Shown here: in pieces, positions 42,755 through 51,748 of the stretch
How the letters are laid out: every line of letters starts with the position of its first letter
Numbering within the stretch: the stretch's first letter is position 1
Source of the DNA: JAASSS01 sp021767745
GTDB lineage: Bacteria > Pseudomonadota > Gammaproteobacteria > UBA5335
Length of the DNA stretch: 64,000 nt
NCBI GenBank assembly: GCA_034189165.1
Contig: JAXHVN010000028.1
Span: 7,988-71,987 of the forward strand
Reading direction: 5' to 3'
Notes under the pieces: generated by a model
Database searches by the model: none
Told to the model about the DNA's origin: nothing
What the model saw: only the letters and a program-made list of their open reading frames with translations
Translations under genes and position numbers: made by a program

Positions 42755-44602
42755 ATGAACCGCTACCCGCTCTGGAAGTACCTGCTGGTGCTCGGCGTTT
42801 TCCTGCTGGGCCTGCTCTACGCCCTGCCGAACCTGTTTGGGGAGGATCCGGCGGTGCAGCTGTCGGCGCCCAACGGTCGGCCGGTACCGGCGGCGATGGC
42901 CGATCAGGTGCGCGATCTGCTGCGCCGTACCGACATTCCGGTGCGCGGCCTCGAATCGGCGGATGGCCGGCTGCTGGTGCGCCTGCCGGATCAGGACGCG
43001 CAGCTGGCGACGCGGGAGCTGCTCGCGCGCGAGTTCGAGGATGCCGTGGTGGCGCTGAACCTCGCGCCGCGGACCCCCGCCTGGCTGCGGGCCCTCGGGG
43101 CCGAGCCCATGGCGCTGGGCCTGGATCTGCGCGGCGGCGTGCACTTCCTGATGGAGGTGGACATGGCGGCGGCGCTGCAGCAGCGCCTGGAAAGCCTGGA
43201 GGCCGATGCGCGGCGGGTGCTGCGCGAGGCCGGCGTGCGCTATGCCGGCATCAGTCGTAGCGGCGAGCGCATCGTCATCCGGCTGCGCGAGCCCGCTGAC
43301 GTGGCGCAGGCGCGAGAAACGCTGGGCGAGGCGTTGCCGGAGCTGACGCTCGACGGTGGCGAGGCCGACTCGCTGCGGCTGATCGGCACGCTGGACGCGC
43401 AGACCCGCGAGCAGGTGCGCGACTTCGCGCTGGACCAGAACATCACCACGCTGCGCAACCGGGTGAACGAGCTCGGCGTGGCCGAGCCGGTGATCCAGCA
43501 GCAGGGCGATTCCCGCATCGTCGTGCAGCTGCCGGGCGTGCAGGACACCGCCCGTGCCAAGGAGATCCTGGGGGCGACGGCGACGCTGGAGTTCCGCCTG
43601 GTCGACAGCGAGGGCGATGCCTACGCCGCCGAGCGCACGGGCCGCACGCCGATCGGCAGCCGGCTCTATCGCGAGCGCGACGGCGGGCCGATCCTGCTGC
43701 AGCGCGAGGTGATCGTCACCGGTGACCAGCTGATCGACGCCACCGCCGGCTTCGATCAGCAGTCCGGCAGTCCCGCCGTGTTCGTGACGCTGGATGCGCG
43801 CGGCGCCCGGCGCATGGGCGAGACCACCCGTCAGCATCTGGGCGAGCCGATGGCGGTGGTGTTCATCGAGAACAAGGTCGATGTGGAGCGCGTGGACGGC
43901 GAGCTGGTCAAGCGCCGGCGTACGGTCGAGGAAGTGATCAGCGTCGCGACCATCCAGGGCGTGTTCAGCAAACGCTTCCAGATCACCGGCCTGGCCCAGG
44001 AAGAGGCGCGCACGCTCTCGCTGCTGCTGCGCGCCGGCGCGCTGGCCGCCCCGGTCGACATCGTCGAGGAACGCACGGTCGGGCCCAGCCTCGGGCAGCG
44101 CAACATTCAGCAGGGCTTCACGGCGGTGGCCATCGGCCTGCTGCTGGTGGCGGTGTTCATGGTGGTCTACTACCGCGTCTTCGGGCTGATCGCCGATCTG
44201 GCGCTGGTGGTCAACCTGGTGCTGATCGTGGCCGTGCTCTCGCTGCTGCAGGCGACGCTGACGCTGCCGGGCATCGCCGGTCTGGTGCTGACGGTGGGCA
44301 TGGCGGTCGATGCCAACGTGCTGATCTTCGAGCGCATCCGCGAGGAGCTGCGAATCGGCAACACGCCGCAGGCGGCGATCCAGCGCGGCTACGCCAAGGC
44401 CTTCTCCACCATCGCCGATGCCAACGTCACCACGCTGATCGCCGCCGTGGTGCTGTTCGGCCTCGGTAGCGGCCCGGTGCGCGGCTTCGCGGTGACGCTC
44501 TCGATCGGCATCCTCACCTCGATGTTCACCGCCATCATGGGCACCCGCGCCATGGTGAACCTGATCTATGGCAACCGCCGCCTGCGCGGCCTGGCGATCT
44601 GA
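42755..44602 (+). CDS. secD: Protein translocase subunit SecD
   Basis: 615 aa RND-type membrane protein that uses the proton gradient to help pull translocated proteins out. TM1 is at about 8-26, a large periplasmic domain follows (LGLDLRGGVHFLMEVD and NRVNELGVAEPVIQQQG are conserved), and five TM segments sit in the C-terminal third (GLIADLALVVNLVLIVAVLSLL, LTVGMAVDANVLIFERIREE with the conserved Asp, GYAKAFSTIADANVTTLIAA). Length is normal. Starts 61 bases after yajC; secF 8 bases on. Confidence 0.97.
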   Translation: MNRYPLWKYLLVLGVFLLGLLYALPNLFGEDPAVQLSAPNGRPVPAAMADQVRDLLRRTDIPVRGLESADGRLLVRLPDQDAQLATRELLAREFEDAVVALNLAPRTPAWLRALGAEPMALGLDLRGGVHFLMEVDMAAALQQRLESLEADARRVLREAGVRYAGISRSGERIVIRLREPADVAQARETLGEALPELTLDGGEADSLRLIGTLDAQTREQVRDFALDQNITTLRNRVNELGVAEPVIQQQGDSRIVVQLPGVQDTARAKEILGATATLEFRLVDSEGDAYAAERTGRTPIGSRLYRERDGGPILLQREVIVTGDQLIDATAGFDQQSGSPAVFVTLDARGARRMGETTRQHLGEPMAVVFIENKVDVERVDGELVKRRRTVEEVISVATIQGVFSKRFQITGLAQEEARTLSLLLRAGALAAPVDIVEERTVGPSLGQRNIQQGFTAVAIGLLLVAVFMVVYYRVFGLIADLALVVNLVLIVAVLSLLQATLTLPGIAGLVLTVGMAVDANVLIFERIREELRIGNTPQAAIQRGYAKAFSTIADANVTTLIAAVVLFGLGSGPVRGFAVTLSIGILTSMFTAIMGTRAMVNLIYGNRRLRGLAI

Positions 44603-44610
44603 GGTATCCG

Positions 44611-45555
44611 ATGGAGCTGTTCAAGCGCACCACGCAGATCGATTTCATGGCGCGGCGCCGCCTCGCGCTGCCGCTCTCCGCGCTGCTGCTGGTGGTCGCG
44701 ATCGTGGGCCTGGTGCTGCGCGGGCTCAGCTTCGGCATCGACTTCACCGGCGGCGTGCTGGTCGAAGTGCGCTATCCGCAGCAGGCGGTGCTGACCGACG
44801 TTCGCCGGCAGCTGGCGGACGCCGGGTTCGAAGGCGCCGTGGTGCAGTATTTCGGCACGCCGACCGATGTGCTGATCCGGCTGGCCCCGGGAGATGAGGG
44901 GGCGCCGGTGCAGAGCGAGCAGCTGAGCGAGCGCGTGCTGCAGGCGCTGCGGCAGGACGCCGCCGCGCAGATCACCGTGGAGCGCGTGGAATACGTCGGC
45001 CCGCAGGTCGGTCAAGAACTCGCCAATCAAGGTGGCCTGGCGCTGCTGGTGGCGTTGTTCGGGATCCTGGTCTACGTCTCGGTCCGCTTCGAATGGCGGC
45101 TCGCGCTCGGCGCCGTGGGCGCCCTGGTGCACGACGTGCTGGTGGTGCTGGGCCTGTTCGCCTGGGCCCAGGTTTCATTCGATCTGAGTGTGCTGGCCGC
45201 CGTGCTGGCCGTGATCGGCTACTCGCTGAACGACACCATCGTCGTGTTCGACCGCATTCGCGATGGGTTCCTGGAGATGCGCCGCGCAACGCCCCCCGAG
45301 GTGGTGAACGTGTCGATCAACCAGACGCTCAGCCGCACCCTCATGACCAGTGGCACCACGCTGCTGGTGTTGATTGCGCTGGCGCTGTTCGGCGGCACGG
45401 TGATCCAGCCGTTCGCCATCGCGCTGATCGCGGGCATCGTGATCGGCACGTATTCCTCGATCTACGTGGCCAGCGTGCTGGCGCTGGGGCTGGGCGTCAG
45501 CCGCGTCAACCTGTTGAAGCCCCAGCGGCAGGACAAGCCCGACGCGCAGCTGTGA
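44611..45555 (+). CDS. secF: Protein translocase subunit SecF
   Basis: 314 aa partner of SecD. Motifs are the TM1 region, FGIDFTGGVLVEVRYP, a C-terminal TM bundle with VLAVIGYSLNDTIVVFDRIRDGF, and NQTLSRTLMTSGTTLLVLIALALFGG. Full length. Convergent with suhB across 7 bases. Confidence 0.97.
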   Translation: MELFKRTTQIDFMARRRLALPLSALLLVVAIVGLVLRGLSFGIDFTGGVLVEVRYPQQAVLTDVRRQLADAGFEGAVVQYFGTPTDVLIRLAPGDEGAPVQSEQLSERVLQALRQDAAAQITVERVEYVGPQVGQELANQGGLALLVALFGILVYVSVRFEWRLALGAVGALVHDVLVVLGLFAWAQVSFDLSVLAAVLAVIGYSLNDTIVVFDRIRDGFLEMRRATPPEVVNVSINQTLSRTLMTSGTTLLVLIALALFGGTVIQPFAIALIAGIVIGTYSSIYVASVLALGLGVSRVNLLKPQRQDKPDAQL

Positions 45556-45562
45556 GGCTCGG

Positions 45563-46381
45563 CTAGCCGGGGCGTGCGGGCGCCTCGCCCTTGAGCGCCG
45601 GCGTCAGGTGCGGGCCGATGGTGCGCACCAGAGCGGCGAACACGCGCGGATTGCCGCCGACCACGTGGCCGCGGTAGAGCACCTCCGGCGCGCCGGTGAG
45701 ATCGCCGCTGACGCCGCCGGCCTCCTGAATCAGCAGCAGCCCCGCCGCCAGGTCCCAGGGCTTGAGGCCGAGCTCCCAGAAGCCGTCGAGCCGACCGGCG
45801 GCCACGTAGGCCAGATCCAGCGCCGCGGCGCCGGCGCGCCGCAGTCCGGCGGCATTGCCGGCCACGGCCTGCATCATGCCGAAGTAGGCGGCGGCATGCG
45901 CCGGTTCCCGCGCCGGGATGCCGGTGCCGATCAGCGCGCCGCCAAGGCCGCGGCTCTGGCTCACGCGGATGCGGCGGTTGTCCAGGAAGGCGCCGCGGCC
46001 GCGGCTGGCGGTGAACAGCTCCTGGCGCATCGGATCGAACACCACGGCGTGCTCGAGGCGCCCCTGGTGCAGGATGCCGATGGACACGGCGACGTGCGGG
46101 ATGCCGTGAATGAAGTTCGTGGTGCCATCGAGCGGGTCGATGATCCAGACCGTCTCGCTCTCGCCGCTGCTGCCGCTTTCCTCGGCCAGGATGGCGTGCT
46201 GCGGGTAGGCCTCGTGGATCGTCTCGATGATGCGGGCCTCGGCGGCCCGGTCGACATCGGTGACGAAGTCGTTAGGCTGCTTGGTCTCGACGCGCACGGT
46301 GTCGAGTCGGCCGCTCTGGCGGGCGATGTGATCGCCGGCGCGGCGCGCGGCCTTCACGGCGATGTTGAGCCATGGATGCAT
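45563..46381 (-). CDS. suhB: Inositol-1-monophosphatase family protein SuhB
   Basis: 272 aa. Hydrolyses inositol monophosphate; in E. coli SuhB also joins the rRNA antitermination complex. Metal-site motifs EESG (Glu), WIIDPLDGTTNFIHGIPH (Asp/Asp) and LKPWDLAAGLLLIQEAGG (third Asp) are intact. Divergent from trmJ across 64 bases, as in E. coli. Confidence 0.95.
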   Translation of the reverse strand: MHPWLNIAVKAARRAGDHIARQSGRLDTVRVETKQPNDFVTDVDRAAEARIIETIHEAYPQHAILAEESGSSGESETVWIIDPLDGTTNFIHGIPHVAVSIGILHQGRLEHAVVFDPMRQELFTASRGRGAFLDNRRIRVSQSRGLGGALIGTGIPAREPAHAAAYFGMMQAVAGNAAGLRRAGAAALDLAYVAAGRLDGFWELGLKPWDLAAGLLLIQEAGGVSGDLTGAPEVLYRGHVVGGNPRVFAALVRTIGPHLTPALKGEAPARPG

Positions 46382-46445
46382 CGCGAACAGGTCCGAGTGG
46401 AGGCGCGGGGAAGCGGCGCCAGCTTAGCAGAGCAGGGGGACAGGG

Positions 46446-47246
46446 GTGGAGCAGGATCTGGCTGGCCGGGTGCGGGTGGTGTTGGTGGAGCCGAGTCATC
46501 CGGGCAACATCGGCGCGGCCGCCCGGGCGATGAAGGTGATGGGCCTGCGGCGGCTGAGCCTGGTGGCGCCGCGTCAGTTCCCGCATGCCGAGGCCACGGC
46601 GCGCGCCGCCGGCGCCGACGATCTGCTGGCCGCTGCCGACGTCTGCCCGACGCTGGATGCCGCCATTGCCGAGTGCCACCGCGTCTATGGCACCACCGCC
46701 CGCAGTCGTTCGCTGCGCTGGCCGGCGCTGGCGCCGCGGGCGGCGGCCGCGCAGATGCTGGCGCTGCCGGCCGAGGCCGAGATCGCGCTGGTGTTCGGGC
46801 GCGAGCGCACCGGGCTCGACAACGATGAAGTCGCCCGTTGCCACCAACTGATCCACATCCCGACGGCGCCGGAGTTCGGCTCGCTCAACCTCGCCGCGGC
46901 GGTGCAGGTGCTGGCCTACGAGCTGCAGCTGGCAACGCTGGCTGACGTGGCCCTGCCGGTGGAGACGCCCGAGGCGCCGCCGGCCACCGCCGCGCAGATG
47001 CAGGCGCTCTACGATCATCTGGAGCGGGCGCTGGTCGCGCTGGAATTTCTCGATCCGGACAACCCGCGCCAGCTGATGCCGCGGTTGCGGCGCTTCTTCA
47101 ACCGCGCGGCGCCCGATGCGCTGGAGCTGAACATCCTGCGCGGCATCCTGACCGCCGCCGAACGGGCGCGCGCCGAGGCCGATGCCGCCACGGCCGGCGG
47201 CCCGCCGGCCGCCGCGCGTGCCCGCTCGGCGGCAGAGGAGCGATGA
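46446..47246 (+). CDS. trmJ: tRNA (cytidine/uridine-2'-O-)-methyltransferase TrmJ
   Basis: 266 aa SPOUT methyltransferase modifying position 32 of tRNAs. Motifs are VRVVLVEPSHPGNIGAAARAMKVMGLRRLSLV at the N-terminus and ALVFGRERTGLDNDEV with IPTAPEFGSLNLAAAVQVLAYEL forming the knotted SAM site. GTG start with AGGGGG upstream. The last codons overlap cysE (ATGA), so the following sulfur genes are coupled to it. Confidence 0.94.
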   Translation: MEQDLAGRVRVVLVEPSHPGNIGAAARAMKVMGLRRLSLVAPRQFPHAEATARAAGADDLLAAADVCPTLDAAIAECHRVYGTTARSRSLRWPALAPRAAAAQMLALPAEAEIALVFGRERTGLDNDEVARCHQLIHIPTAPEFGSLNLAAAVQVLAYELQLATLADVALPVETPEAPPATAAQMQALYDHLERALVALEFLDPDNPRQLMPRLRRFFNRAAPDALELNILRGILTAAERARAEADAATAGGPPAAARARSAAEER

Positions 47247-48088
47247 ACGTGATCGGCAGGATTCGCCAGCGACTGCGGGAGGAGATCGACTGCGTCTTCG
47301 AGCGCGACCCGGCAGCCCGCAGCCGGCTGGAGGTGATGCTCGCCTATCCGGGGCTGCACGCGGTGCTGCTGCACCGGCTCAGCCACCGGCTGTGGCAGGC
47401 CCGCCGGTACGTGCTGGCGCGGTGGCTCTCGCACGTCGGCCGCTGGCTGACCGGCATCGAGATCCACCCGGGAGCACGCATCGGCCGGCGCCTGTTCATC
47501 GATCATGGCCTCGGCGTGGTCATCGGCGAGACCACCGAGATCGGCGATGACTGCACCATCTATCAGGGTGTGACGCTCGGGGGCACGTCGTGGAAGCCCG
47601 GCAAGCGGCATCCGACGCTGGAAGCCGGCGTCATCGTCGGCGCCGGCGCCAAGGTGCTGGGGCCGTTCACCGTCGGCCGCGGTGCCCGCATCGGCTCCAA
47701 CGCAGTCGTCGTCAAGGCCGTGCCGGCGGGGGCAACGGTGGTGGGTATTCCCGCGCGCGTGGTGCAGCGGGTGGCCGCGCCGCCGGACGCCGAGCGTCAG
47801 GCGATCGCGCGGCAGATGGGTTTCGACGCCTACGGCCTGACCCAGGAGATGCCCGACCCGGTGGCGCAGGCGATCAACGGCATCCTCGATCACGTGCATC
47901 TGATGGATCAGCGTCTGCAGGCGCAGGCGGCGTTGCTGCGCGAGCTGGCGCCGGAGGCCGCCGCTGCCGTGCCGCCGCTGGCGCGGTGCGAGGTGGCGCC
48001 GGTCGATTCCGCGGATCAGGGCGAGGCGCCCGCGGCTGACGGGGGTGGCACTGCGGCCGGGGAGGGACCCGGACGAGGCGGGCGGTGA
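47243..48088 (+). CDS. cysE: Serine O-acetyltransferase
   Basis: 281 aa. It acetylates serine to O-acetylserine for cysteine synthesis. The N-terminal helical part (FERDPAARSRLEVMLAYPGLHAVLLHRLSHRLW) is followed by a left-handed hexapeptide beta-helix: GIEIHPGARIGRRLFIDHGLGVVIGETTEIGDDCTIYQGVTLGG with the catalytic His/Asp. The C-terminal 60 or so residues are an Ala/Gly-rich extension. It occupies the place where iscR lies in E. coli, between trmJ and the desulfurase, and overlaps both neighbours by four bases. Supply of cysteine to the desulfurase is an attractive reason for the pairing. Confidence 0.95.
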   Translation: MNVIGRIRQRLREEIDCVFERDPAARSRLEVMLAYPGLHAVLLHRLSHRLWQARRYVLARWLSHVGRWLTGIEIHPGARIGRRLFIDHGLGVVIGETTEIGDDCTIYQGVTLGGTSWKPGKRHPTLEAGVIVGAGAKVLGPFTVGRGARIGSNAVVVKAVPAGATVVGIPARVVQRVAAPPDAERQAIARQMGFDAYGLTQEMPDPVAQAINGILDHVHLMDQRLQAQAALLRELAPEAAAAVPPLARCEVAPVDSADQGEAPAADGGGTAAGEGPGRGGR

Positions 48089-49719
48089 GCGCTAGCGACC
48101 CGATCTATCTCGACTATGCCGCCAGCACGCCGCTGGCGCCCGAGGTGGCGCAGGCGATGGCCGCCGCGCTGCAGCCCGGCCGCGCGGCCAACCCGGGCTC
48201 GCCGCACCGCTACGGTGCCGAGGCGGCGGCGGCACTGGAGCGGGCCCGGGCGCAGGTCGCGGCGCTGATCGGCGCCGAGAGCCGGGCGATCCACTTCACC
48301 GGCAGCGCCACGGAGGCCAACAACCTCGCGCTGATTGGCGGCGCCCGGGCCTGCCGCCGGCCCGGCGAGCCGCCCGGACACCTCATCGCCAGCAGCATCG
48401 ACCACAGCTCGATCCGAGAGCCCCTGGCGGCCCTGGCGCGCGAGGGTTGGGCGGTGACGCTGCTGACCCCCGATGGCGAAGGCCGGATTCTGCCGGCCGC
48501 ACTGCGCGCCGCCCTGCGCGCGGACACGGCGCTGGTCGCCCTCACGCACGTCAACAACGAACTCGGCGTGCTCCAGCCGCTGCAGGCGCTCGGATCGATC
48601 TGCCGTGAACGCGGTATCCGGGTGCACCTCGACGCGGCCCAGGCGGCGGCGCGCTGCCCGATCGAGGTGCGCGAGCTGCCGGTGGATTCGCTGAGTCTGT
48701 CAGCCCACAAGCTATACGGTCCGAGCGGCATCGGGGCGCTGTGGCTGCGCCGGCGGCCGCGGGCCCGGGTCCTGCCGCTCACCTACGGCGGTGGACAGGA
48801 AGGCGGTGTTCGGCCGGGGACGCCGGCGGTGCATCAGGCCATCGGCTTCGGCACGGCGGCGCGCCTCGCCCGCGCCCGGCTGCAGACGGATGCGGCCGCT
48901 GCCGACGCCCTGCACGCGCTGCTGCGCCGTGAGCTGCGCCGGGTCGGCGGGCTGCGCTGGAATGGCCGCGACGGCCCGGCGGTGCCCGGCATCGTCAGTC
49001 TGACCGTGGCCGGGGTCGACGGCGAGGCGCTGGTCGCAGCGCTGGCGCCGCGGCTGGCGCTCTCGCGCGGCGCGGCCTGTGCGGCGAGCAGTGGCGAGCC
49101 TTCGCCGGTGCTGCGGGCGCTGGGGCACGACGATGCCGCTGCGGCCGCGACCCTGCGCCTGTCCTTCGGGCGCTACAGCACGCCGGCGCAGCTGCGGCAG
49201 GCCGCGGCCCTGCTGCGCCGGGCGATCACCCGCCTGCGCGCGGCGGCGCCCGAGCCGATCCCGGCTGTGGCAGAGTCGATCGAAGGCGCGACGCGCGCGG
49301 GGGCTGCGTCGCCCGTGTCACCCGAGGCTGGTCCGAGTGGCGCGCCCCGGCGGCTGCCGGTCGAAGTCGGCAGCTGGCCAGCCGGCCCCGGCGTCGCCAC
49401 CGGCAGCGGCGGGGCCGGGCAGGTGCGCGTGCAACTGCAGCTGCGTTGGGTGCACGACCGGCTGGTGGCGACGCGCTACCGGGTGCTGGGCCCGCCGGCG
49501 CTGGCACGGCTGGCGGCGCATGCGCTCGGCACGCTGGGGCCCGCGGCCTCCGTCGACAGCGGCGCCCTGGGCTGGGCCGAGGCTCTGCGCCTGCCGGCCG
49601 AGACACGGGGGCTGGCGCTCGTGGTCGAGGACGCCCTGCACGCGGCGCTCGCCGAGCTGGAGGCGCACGCGCGGCGGCATGGGAACGCTGGAAAGCGAGA
49701 CGCTGCGCCCCTATCCTGA
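48085..49719 (+). CDS. Cysteine desulfurase fused to a cysteine-less IscU-like domain
   Basis: 544 aa. Residues 1-395 are an IscS/NifS-type cysteine desulfurase: YLDYAASTPLAPEVAQAM, THVNNELGVLQP, the PLP lysine K209 in SAHKLYGPSGIGALW, and the catalytic-loop C332 in SRGAACAASSGEPSPVLRALG. After a Pro/Gly/Ala linker (396-445), residues 447-528 read like the IscU/NifU N-terminal scaffold (VRVQLQLRW, RLVATRYRVLG, ALRLP, ALVVEDALHAALAEL), but all three cluster cysteines are replaced (GPPA for GCGS; LALVV for HCSIL). GTG start overlaps cysE. The extension makes it about 140 residues longer than IscS. Confidence 0.9.
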   Translation: MSASDPIYLDYAASTPLAPEVAQAMAAALQPGRAANPGSPHRYGAEAAAALERARAQVAALIGAESRAIHFTGSATEANNLALIGGARACRRPGEPPGHLIASSIDHSSIREPLAALAREGWAVTLLTPDGEGRILPAALRAALRADTALVALTHVNNELGVLQPLQALGSICRERGIRVHLDAAQAAARCPIEVRELPVDSLSLSAHKLYGPSGIGALWLRRRPRARVLPLTYGGGQEGGVRPGTPAVHQAIGFGTAARLARARLQTDAAAADALHALLRRELRRVGGLRWNGRDGPAVPGIVSLTVAGVDGEALVAALAPRLALSRGAACAASSGEPSPVLRALGHDDAAAAATLRLSFGRYSTPAQLRQAAALLRRAITRLRAAAPEPIPAVAESIEGATRAGAASPVSPEAGPSGAPRRLPVEVGSWPAGPGVATGSGGAGQVRVQLQLRWVHDRLVATRYRVLGPPALARLAAHALGTLGPAASVDSGALGWAEALRLPAETRGLALVVEDALHAALAELEAHARRHGNAGKRDAAPLS

Positions 49720-49766
49720 GTGATTGGATTCATCTGCACGCGTCGACAACGCGGGAGTGGAGCATC

Positions 49767-50099
49767 ATGACGATCAAGTTGACGGCGGCGGCTGCCCAGC
49801 GGGTGCGCGATCAGCTGCACCGACGCGGTCACGGCGTCGGCCTGCGGCTGGGCGCTCGGCGTACCGGCTGCTCGGGCTGGTCCTACGTCATCGAATTTGC
49901 CGATGCCGTCGGCGACGACGACGCGGTGTTCGAGGATGGTGGCGTGAAGGTGATCGTCGAGTCGCAGTTCATCCCGCTGCTGGACGGCACCGAGGTCGAC
50001 TTCGGCCGCGAAGGGCTGAACGAGTCCTTCCACTTCCGCAATCCCAACGTCGACGCGCTCTGCGGCTGCGGCGAAAGCTTCAGCGTCGCCGCCCGTTAG
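49767..50099 (+). CDS. iscA: IscA/HesB-family iron-sulfur assembly protein
   Basis: 110 aa. A-type Fe-S carrier. The conserved cysteines are in RRTGCSGWSYVIEF and near the C-terminus in ALCGCGESF; VKVIVESQFIPLLDGTEVDF matches the family. The ATG at 49767 is the first in frame after the desulfurase stop (47 bases). With the upstream fusion it makes a reduced ISC-like cluster without iscR, a separate iscU, hscBA or fdx. Confidence 0.93.
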   Translation: MTIKLTAAAAQRVRDQLHRRGHGVGLRLGARRTGCSGWSYVIEFADAVGDDDAVFEDGGVKVIVESQFIPLLDGTEVDFGREGLNESFHFRNPNVDALCGCGESFSVAAR

Positions 50100-50105
50100 G
50101 GCGCA

Positions 50106-50134
50106 TTGCCCGGCCGTCGGCAGACCGCTAAACT
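50106..50134 (+). promoter_or_regulatory. Promoter of ndk
   Basis: -35 TTGCCC (50106-50111), 17-base spacer, -10 TAAACT (50129-50134). This is the best sigma-70 match I found in the window, 100 bases before the ndk start, and implies that ndk and the genes after it are transcribed separately from iscA. Confidence 0.6.
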
Positions 50135-50234
50135 CGCCGCCCAGAACGGGCTTCGGCGGCCCGGGACATGGCGCTCGCGCCGGTCCCCGCCGGGCCGCCC
50201 GTCCTGTCTCCCCCGCTGCTCTTGAAGGAAGCTG

Positions 50235-50663
50235 ATGGCCATCGAACGCACCCTGTCTATCGTCAAGCCCGATGCGGTCGCCAAGAACGTGATCGGGCAG
50301 ATCTACAGCCGCTTCGAGGAAGCCGGTCTGCGTCTGGTCGCGGCGCGGATGATGCAGCTCAGCCGCCAGCAGGCGGAGGGCTTCTATGCCGAGCATGCCG
50401 GCCGTCCGTTCTTCAACGACCTGGTTGGCTTCATGACCTCCGGCCCGGTGGTAGTGCAGGTGCTCGAGGGCGAGGGCGCGATCGCCCGCAATCGTGAGCT
50501 GATGGGCGCCACCAATCCGAAGGAGGCCGCCGCCGGCACGATTCGCGCCGACTTCGCCGAGACCATCGACGCCAACGCCGTGCACGGTTCCGATTCGCCG
50601 GCCTCCGCCGAGCGCGAGATCGCCTACTTCTTCGCCGCCGCCGAGCTCTGCCCGCGCTCCTGA
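50235..50663 (+). CDS. ndk: Nucleoside diphosphate kinase
   Basis: 142 aa. It balances NTP pools by phosphate transfer through H117 (NAVHGSDSPASAEREIAYFF). N-terminus ERTLSIVKPDAVAKNVIG is typical. AAGGAAG precedes the ATG. Its stop overlaps the rlmN start (TGATG). Confidence 0.98.
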   Translation: MAIERTLSIVKPDAVAKNVIGQIYSRFEEAGLRLVAARMMQLSRQQAEGFYAEHAGRPFFNDLVGFMTSGPVVVQVLEGEGAIARNRELMGATNPKEAAAGTIRADFAETIDANAVHGSDSPASAEREIAYFFAAAELCPRS

Positions 50664-51748
50664 TGGCCGCTCCTGCGCCCGCGCCGCGGCAGAACCTGCT
50701 GGACCTGGATCGGGCGGCACTGGAGCGGTTCTGCCTCGAACGCGGTCACAAGCCGTTCCGGGCCCGCCAGCTGCTGCAGTGGATCCATGGTCGCGGCGAG
50801 GCGGACTTTGCCGCGATGACCGATCTCAGCAAGGCCTTTCGCCAGGAGCTCGAGGCGCTGGCGCAGGTGCGTGTACCGAAGGTGCTCGCCGACAACATCG
50901 CCCCGGACGGCACACGCAAGTGGCTGTTCGCGCTGGAGGGTGGCAACGCCGTCGAGACGGTATTCATCCCCGAGACCGGCCGCGGCACCCTGTGCGTGTC
51001 CTCCCAGGTCGGCTGCGCCGTCGATTGCGCGTTCTGCGCCACCGGCGCGCAGGGCTTCAATCGCAATCTGACGACCGGCGAGATCGTCGCCCAGCTGTGG
51101 TGGGCGACCCGCTGCCTGCAGCAGCAGGGCACGGCGGTGACGAACGTCGTGTTCATGGGCATGGGCGAGCCGCTGCTGAACCTGCCCAACGTGCTGCCGG
51201 CACTGCGGCTGATGGTCGACGATCTCGGCTACGGGCTGTCCAAGCGGCGGGTTACCGTCAGCACCTCCGGCATCGTGCCGGCGATGGACCGACTGCGCGA
51301 TGGCGCCGACGTCGCGCTGGCCGTCTCGCTGCACGCGGCCGAGGACGCCCTGCGCGACGAGCTGGTGCCCATCAACCGCAAGTATCCGCTGGCCGCGCTG
51401 ATGGCAGCCTGCCGCCGCTACGTGGCGGCGACCGAGCGGCGCATGCACATCACCTTCGAATACGTGCTGCTCGGTGGCGTGAACGACCGGCCGGCCGATG
51501 CCCGGGCGCTGGTCCGGCTGCTGCAGGACGTGCCGGCCAAGGTGAACCTGATCCCGTTCAACCCCTTTCCGGGCGCGCGTTTCGTGCGACCGGCGCCGGC
51601 GCAGGTGGCGGATTTCCAGCGGCAGTTGCAGTCCCGAGGTCTGCTGACCACGACGCGCCGGACCCGGGGCGATGAGATCGACGCCGCCTGTGGCCAGCTG
51701 GCCGGGCAGGTGATGGCGCGTCGTCGCCGTGCCGAGGCGCGCGCGTGA
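50663..51748 (+). CDS. rlmN: Dual-specificity 23S rRNA/tRNA adenine C2 methyltransferase RlmN
   Basis: 361 aa radical-SAM enzyme. The cluster-binding cysteines are C118, C122 and C125 (GCAVDCAFCATG). Other conserved stretches are VVFMGMGEPLLN, LAVSLHAAEDALRDELVPINRKYP, ITFEYVLLGGVND and NLIPFNPFPG. The resolving Cys is in IDAACGQLAG near the C-terminus. Couples to ndk (TGATG) and to pilF (GTGA). Confidence 0.97.
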   Translation: MAAPAPAPRQNLLDLDRAALERFCLERGHKPFRARQLLQWIHGRGEADFAAMTDLSKAFRQELEALAQVRVPKVLADNIAPDGTRKWLFALEGGNAVETVFIPETGRGTLCVSSQVGCAVDCAFCATGAQGFNRNLTTGEIVAQLWWATRCLQQQGTAVTNVVFMGMGEPLLNLPNVLPALRLMVDDLGYGLSKRRVTVSTSGIVPAMDRLRDGADVALAVSLHAAEDALRDELVPINRKYPLAALMAACRRYVAATERRMHITFEYVLLGGVNDRPADARALVRLLQDVPAKVNLIPFNPFPGARFVRPAPAQVADFQRQLQSRGLLTTTRRTRGDEIDAACGQLAGQVMARRRRAEARA

